From: Cheilinus undulatus
Lineage: Eukaryota > Chordata > Actinopteri > Labriformes > Labridae
DNA length: 64,000 nt
Direction of reading: 5' to 3'
Assembly (NCBI RefSeq): GCF_018320785.1
Contig: NC_054886.1
Location: 36,168,520-36,232,519 of the forward strand
This document shows, in pieces, positions 61,233 through 64,000 of this stretch (within the stretch, counting starts at the first letter, position 1; each line of letters opens with the position of its first letter). The notes below the pieces were generated by a model. That model was not told the DNA's origin, ran no database searches, and worked only from the letters and a program-made list of their open reading frames with translations. Position numbers and translations under genes: made by a program.

Positions 61233-62514
61233 TTCTAATGGAATTCTGGGGGAACCTGACAGGGAATTTTGGATGGCATTAACTTCAACATTTCAGGAAT
61301 TTTCATGGATTTTGTGTTAGGGGGAGCGGTTTATTGGAGTTACACTGAAACATTCTGGAATTATTTGATGGTGATTTTTGTGGAATAAAAAAAAAAAAAC
61401 GTCCGAAGAATTTTCACAGAAACGTTTGTTAATGTCTTGAGAGTTTTAGGGAATTGGGAGGATTTGTAATGTTTTTGAAATATCTAATGATTTTAAAGGA
61501 AATGTTGGGCTAAGGGGACTGAGACCCCATCCTTCTCTTAAATACTGAAGATCTCCAACAACTCTCAGCCTAAACATCTGCTCTAAAACTGATCCAGGTC
61601 TGGATCTGCTCCAGAATCAGGACCTTCAGGAGACTTGTGGCCATTGTTTTTGGTCTAAACTACTTCCTGTTCAATCTTTAAAAGGGATGTATGTGAAATA
61701 TAATGATCATTAAACAGGAAGTGGCTGGGGGAATAAAGAGACGGGACCATAAAGGTGTGAAGTATTTCTTTGATAGAAAGCTGCTAAAACACGACTATCT
61801 GCTCCAAACTCAGAATAACTGTTTGGTTTTATTTCCTGTATACTTCTGCCTTCAGACCTTTAGAAGAAAGTTTTTTTTGTTCTCAGCTTGTGTCTTTCTC
61901 GTTAGACTAACGTGCCATGTGCTTCGATTCTCCTTGAGTTTGTTCTCCTCAGGACGTCATCAGTCAAGATGATCATGAATCCAGGGTCTCCCCAGACTGT
62001 TGTCACACAGTAGGAAGCAGGAAGCATTTCACTCACCTGTGGGTCTGGTTGGAACACCTGCATTCAGTAATGAAGGCCCTTTTCTATTCCAGCATGACTG
62101 TGGCCCAGAGACCAGAGAAGGACTAGAAAGATCTGGTTTGAGGAGTTCAGAGTCCTGACCTCATAAATGCTAATGCAAGAACATTCATTAAAAAGGATTT
62201 TATTTCATCTGCAGAAAAGTCGATAAACAATAAAAAACGTTTTTATGGTAGATTTAACTTTAATCTGAAAGAATGAAAATAAAGAGACAAAACCAAAAAA
62301 TACTATAAAGTTAGAGCCAGAACCACATCAAGAAAAGCCCCAGAACAGGACCCAGACTTAAGATCTTCAGTCATGTTAACCACGAGAGAGAGAGAGAGAC
62401 CGGTCTGGAGACCAGTCCATCCAAGTTCACCAAACTTTACAAAAGTATTCATGGAAATAGACAATGTGGAGAAGTCCTCCTGCATTTTTAACCTATTTAA
62501 ATCAAAAACTACCC
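61233..62514. other. Intergenic stretch between radx and ift46
   Basis: AT-rich with a poly-A run near 61387. The frame at 61703-61972 has no recognisable domain. On the minus strand a polyadenylation hexamer (plus-strand tttatt, 62199-62204) could serve ift46. Confidence 0.35.
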
Positions 62515-62666
62515 AGGACTGGGACTTTGGGACTAATACTGGGACTCTAGGACTAGTACTGGGACTCTAGGGCTAGTACTGGGACTCCAGGACTAGTACT
62601 GGGACTCTAGGGCTAGTACTGGGACTCTAGGACCAGTACTGGGACTCTAGGACCAGTACTGGGACT
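62515..62666 (+). repeat. 20-bp minisatellite directly after the ift46 stop, 7-8 copies
   Basis: The unit is ggactctaggactagtactg, with ggctag and gaccag variants. It begins about 10 bases beyond the ift46 stop codon (in the minus-strand sense), so it forms the start of the ift46 3' UTR. Confidence 0.92.
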
Positions 62667-62676
62667 CATGGCGCTC

Positions 62677-63030
62677 TCATGCTCTCCGTGTGAAGTGCTG
62701 CGAGTCTCTGAACTCCAGGTAAAGGCTGAAGAGCAGGTGCAGGCTCTGGATCCTGGATCCGTGGACGGGGATGTCGAGCAGGCTGCAGATGATGTCGGCG
62801 TACTGGGCCGCGCTGCAGCTGAGGCGGGCCGGGGGCAGCTGCAGGCGGCCCAGCAGCTCCTCCAGCTCCGGCGGCCACTCCTGCATCAGGCTGTCGATGT
62901 CCGGCATGGCCCGGCCGTACTGCACGCTGGCCGGAGGTTTGGAGTGGTGCAGGGCGCTGATGCTCTCCACCCAGCTGTCCACCACCCGAGGGTTGGACTG
63001 GGGGCTCGCCACGCTCGTCACCTTCTGCAT
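62677..63030 (-). CDS. ift46: IFT46-like intraflagellar transport protein, last coding exon
   Basis: One exon of 354 bases follows a good acceptor (ccgccctcag) and encodes 117 residues to a stop. Key stretches are VDSWVESISALHHSKPP, RAMPDIDSLMQEWPPELEE, LDIPVHGSRIQSLHLLFSLY and EFRDSQHF. These match the C-terminal domain of IFT46, a core subunit of the IFT-B complex that carries cargo along cilia. Earlier exons would lie at higher coordinates; none is visible in 63031-64000, so they are outside the window. The protein ends TRRA soon after DSQHF, whereas human IFT46 continues roughly 25 residues further. The tail is either shortened here or encoded by an unrecognised further exon. Confidence 0.9.
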   Translation of the reverse strand: MQKVTSVASPQSNPRVVDSWVESISALHHSKPPASVQYGRAMPDIDSLMQEWPPELEELLGRLQLPPARLSCSAAQYADIICSLLDIPVHGSRIQSLHLLFSLYLEFRDSQHFTRRA

Positions 63031-63376
63031 CTGAGGGCGGGGAGAGAGGGGGGTCAGAGACAGTTTATACAGTCTATGAAGATATGTGCTGAGCTATCAG
63101 GTAGTAAACCTGAATGCTCTGTGACAGAATGAGGGAGAAAAGCTGTTAAAGAGGCTCCGCTAGCCTCTTAGCTAAAGGCTAACTCACCCTCATTCATCCT
63201 CAGCAGCAGTGGCTTCATTAAAACATGAGCTAGGAGGCTAGCCGTGCCTCTTTAACAGCTTTTCTCCCCCATGTTGAAACAGTAAATGAATAACTCCTAA
63301 ACTCAGGAGAAGAGGAGACCAGTGAGGCTGCAGGGATCAGCTAGCTAGCCCACACAGCCCAGACCTGAGTGTAAAG
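63031..63376 (-). other. ift46 intron, no exon recognised
   Basis: It contains two inverse copies of an aaaagctgttaaagagg-type segment (about 63140 and 63250), which could fold into a hairpin. No exon is found. Confidence 0.45.
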
Positions 63377-64000
63377 CAGTGTTACTCAACCCAAGAGCCA
63401 AACTGTTGAAAAATTAATTTACAAGAGCTACAATCTAAGTGGTGGACAGCGGCAAAAAGGGTTAAAGTGGCATTAAAAATGAGTTAAGGTGGTCAAAAAG
63501 CAGCAAACACTGGGAGAAAAGTGGCAAAAATGTGGAGGAAAAGTGGAAAAAAAGGGTGAGAAGTGGGACAAAATGAGTTACAGGTGGCAAAAAAGGTCCA
63601 AAAGTGGCAAACACGGGGGGGGAGAAGTGGCAAACACGGGGGGAAAAGTGGCAAAAATGTGGAGGAAAAGTGGAAAACACGGGTGAGAAGTGGGACAAAA
63701 TGAGTTACAGGTGGCAAAAAAGGTCCAAAAGTGGCAAACACGGGGGGGAAGAGTGGCAAACACGGGGGGAAAAGTGGCAAAAATGTGGAGAAAATGGGCA
63801 CAACAAGGGTGAGAAGTGGGACAAAATGAGTTACAGGTGGCAAAAAAGGTCCAAAAGTGGCAAACACGGGGGGGAAAAGTGGCAAACACGGGGGGAAAAG
63901 TGGCAAAAATGTGGAGGAAAAGTGGAAAAAAAGGGTGAGAAGGGGGACAAAATGAGTTACAGGTGGCAAAAAAGGTCCAAAAGTGGCAAACACGGGGGGG
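63377..64000. mobile_element. hAT-like element with A-rich internal minisatellite, cut by the window end
   Basis: It starts with cagtgttactcaacccaaga, the same end as the one found in reverse at 61069. The interior consists of imperfect repeats of aaagtggcaaaaatgtgg, and from about 63540 of a longer unit with gacaaaatgagttacagg and ccaaaagtggcaaacacgg (roughly 130-150 bases, three copies). It is the reverse-complement style of the T-rich interiors at 60-61 kb. The right end lies beyond the window. Confidence 0.65.

Noticed and set aside
62666-63132. Plus-strand 154-codon frame and minus-strand Ala/Pro-rich frame
   Set aside because: Both are shadows of the ift46 exon, which is recognised in another minus-strand frame.

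Overview
The window looks like nuclear DNA of a ray-finned (teleost) fish. It has intron-split vertebrate genes with GT/AG junctions, fish-type Tc1 and hAT transposon remnants, and a very large load of minisatellites. Tandem arrays fill roughly two fifths of the 64 kb by my count. No prokaryotic, phage, CRISPR or retroviral gene set is visible.

Five protein-coding loci can be supported. At 1.1-2.6 kb (+) are the last three coding exons of a cyb5d1-like gene. At 4.5-5.4 kb (-) is a frameshifted, truncated TRIM-type coiled-coil plus B30.2/SPRY pseudogene. At 17.1-25.8 kb and 30.7-36.9 kb (+) are two complete tandem C-type lectin genes of asialoglycoprotein-receptor/CLEC10A type. Each has 8 coding exons (269 and 278 residues) with almost identical exon lengths and phases. 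At 59.6-39.6 kb (-) is a complete 17-exon gene for RADX, the RPA-like single-strand DNA binding protein. My exon chain keeps phase throughout and gives 846 residues. At 63.0-62.7 kb (-) is the last coding exon of an ift46-like gene.

Arrays between and inside the genes: 29 bp (1.8 kb), 20/24 bp (7.7-13.0 kb), 59 bp in lectin-1 intron 5 (20.5-25.0 kb), 26 bp after lectin 1 (26-27 kb), 42 bp between the lectins (28-30.3 kb), 23 bp in lectin-2 intron 4 (32.9-34.5 kb) and again in radx intron 13 (40.8-42.4 kb), an AGCT-rich tract (38-39.5 kb), 29 bp in radx intron 7 (44.8-48.7 kb), 21 bp (50 kb), a CAAC-based satellite in radx intron 4 (51.9-58.2 kb), and 20 bp directly after the ift46 stop. Long open frames inside these arrays are by-products of repeat length and composition, not genes.

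Mobile elements include a Tc1/mariner relic at 14.7-16.6 kb with a 610-bp foldback element nested in its terminal repeat, Tc1 remnants at 1.7 and 31.3-32.3 kb, and hAT-like elements carrying T-rich internal repeats at 35.5-36.7, 59.9-61.2 and 63.4-64.0 kb.

The most notable points are a patchwork block at 50.4-51.9 kb that mixes radx exons 5 and 6 with satellite sequence (probable misassembly or template switching), the split fate of the sugar-binding site in the two lectins, a 23-bp minisatellite shared by two neighbouring genes, and a minisatellite apparently seeded by a Tc1 transposase segment. I found no convincing new multi-gene system.
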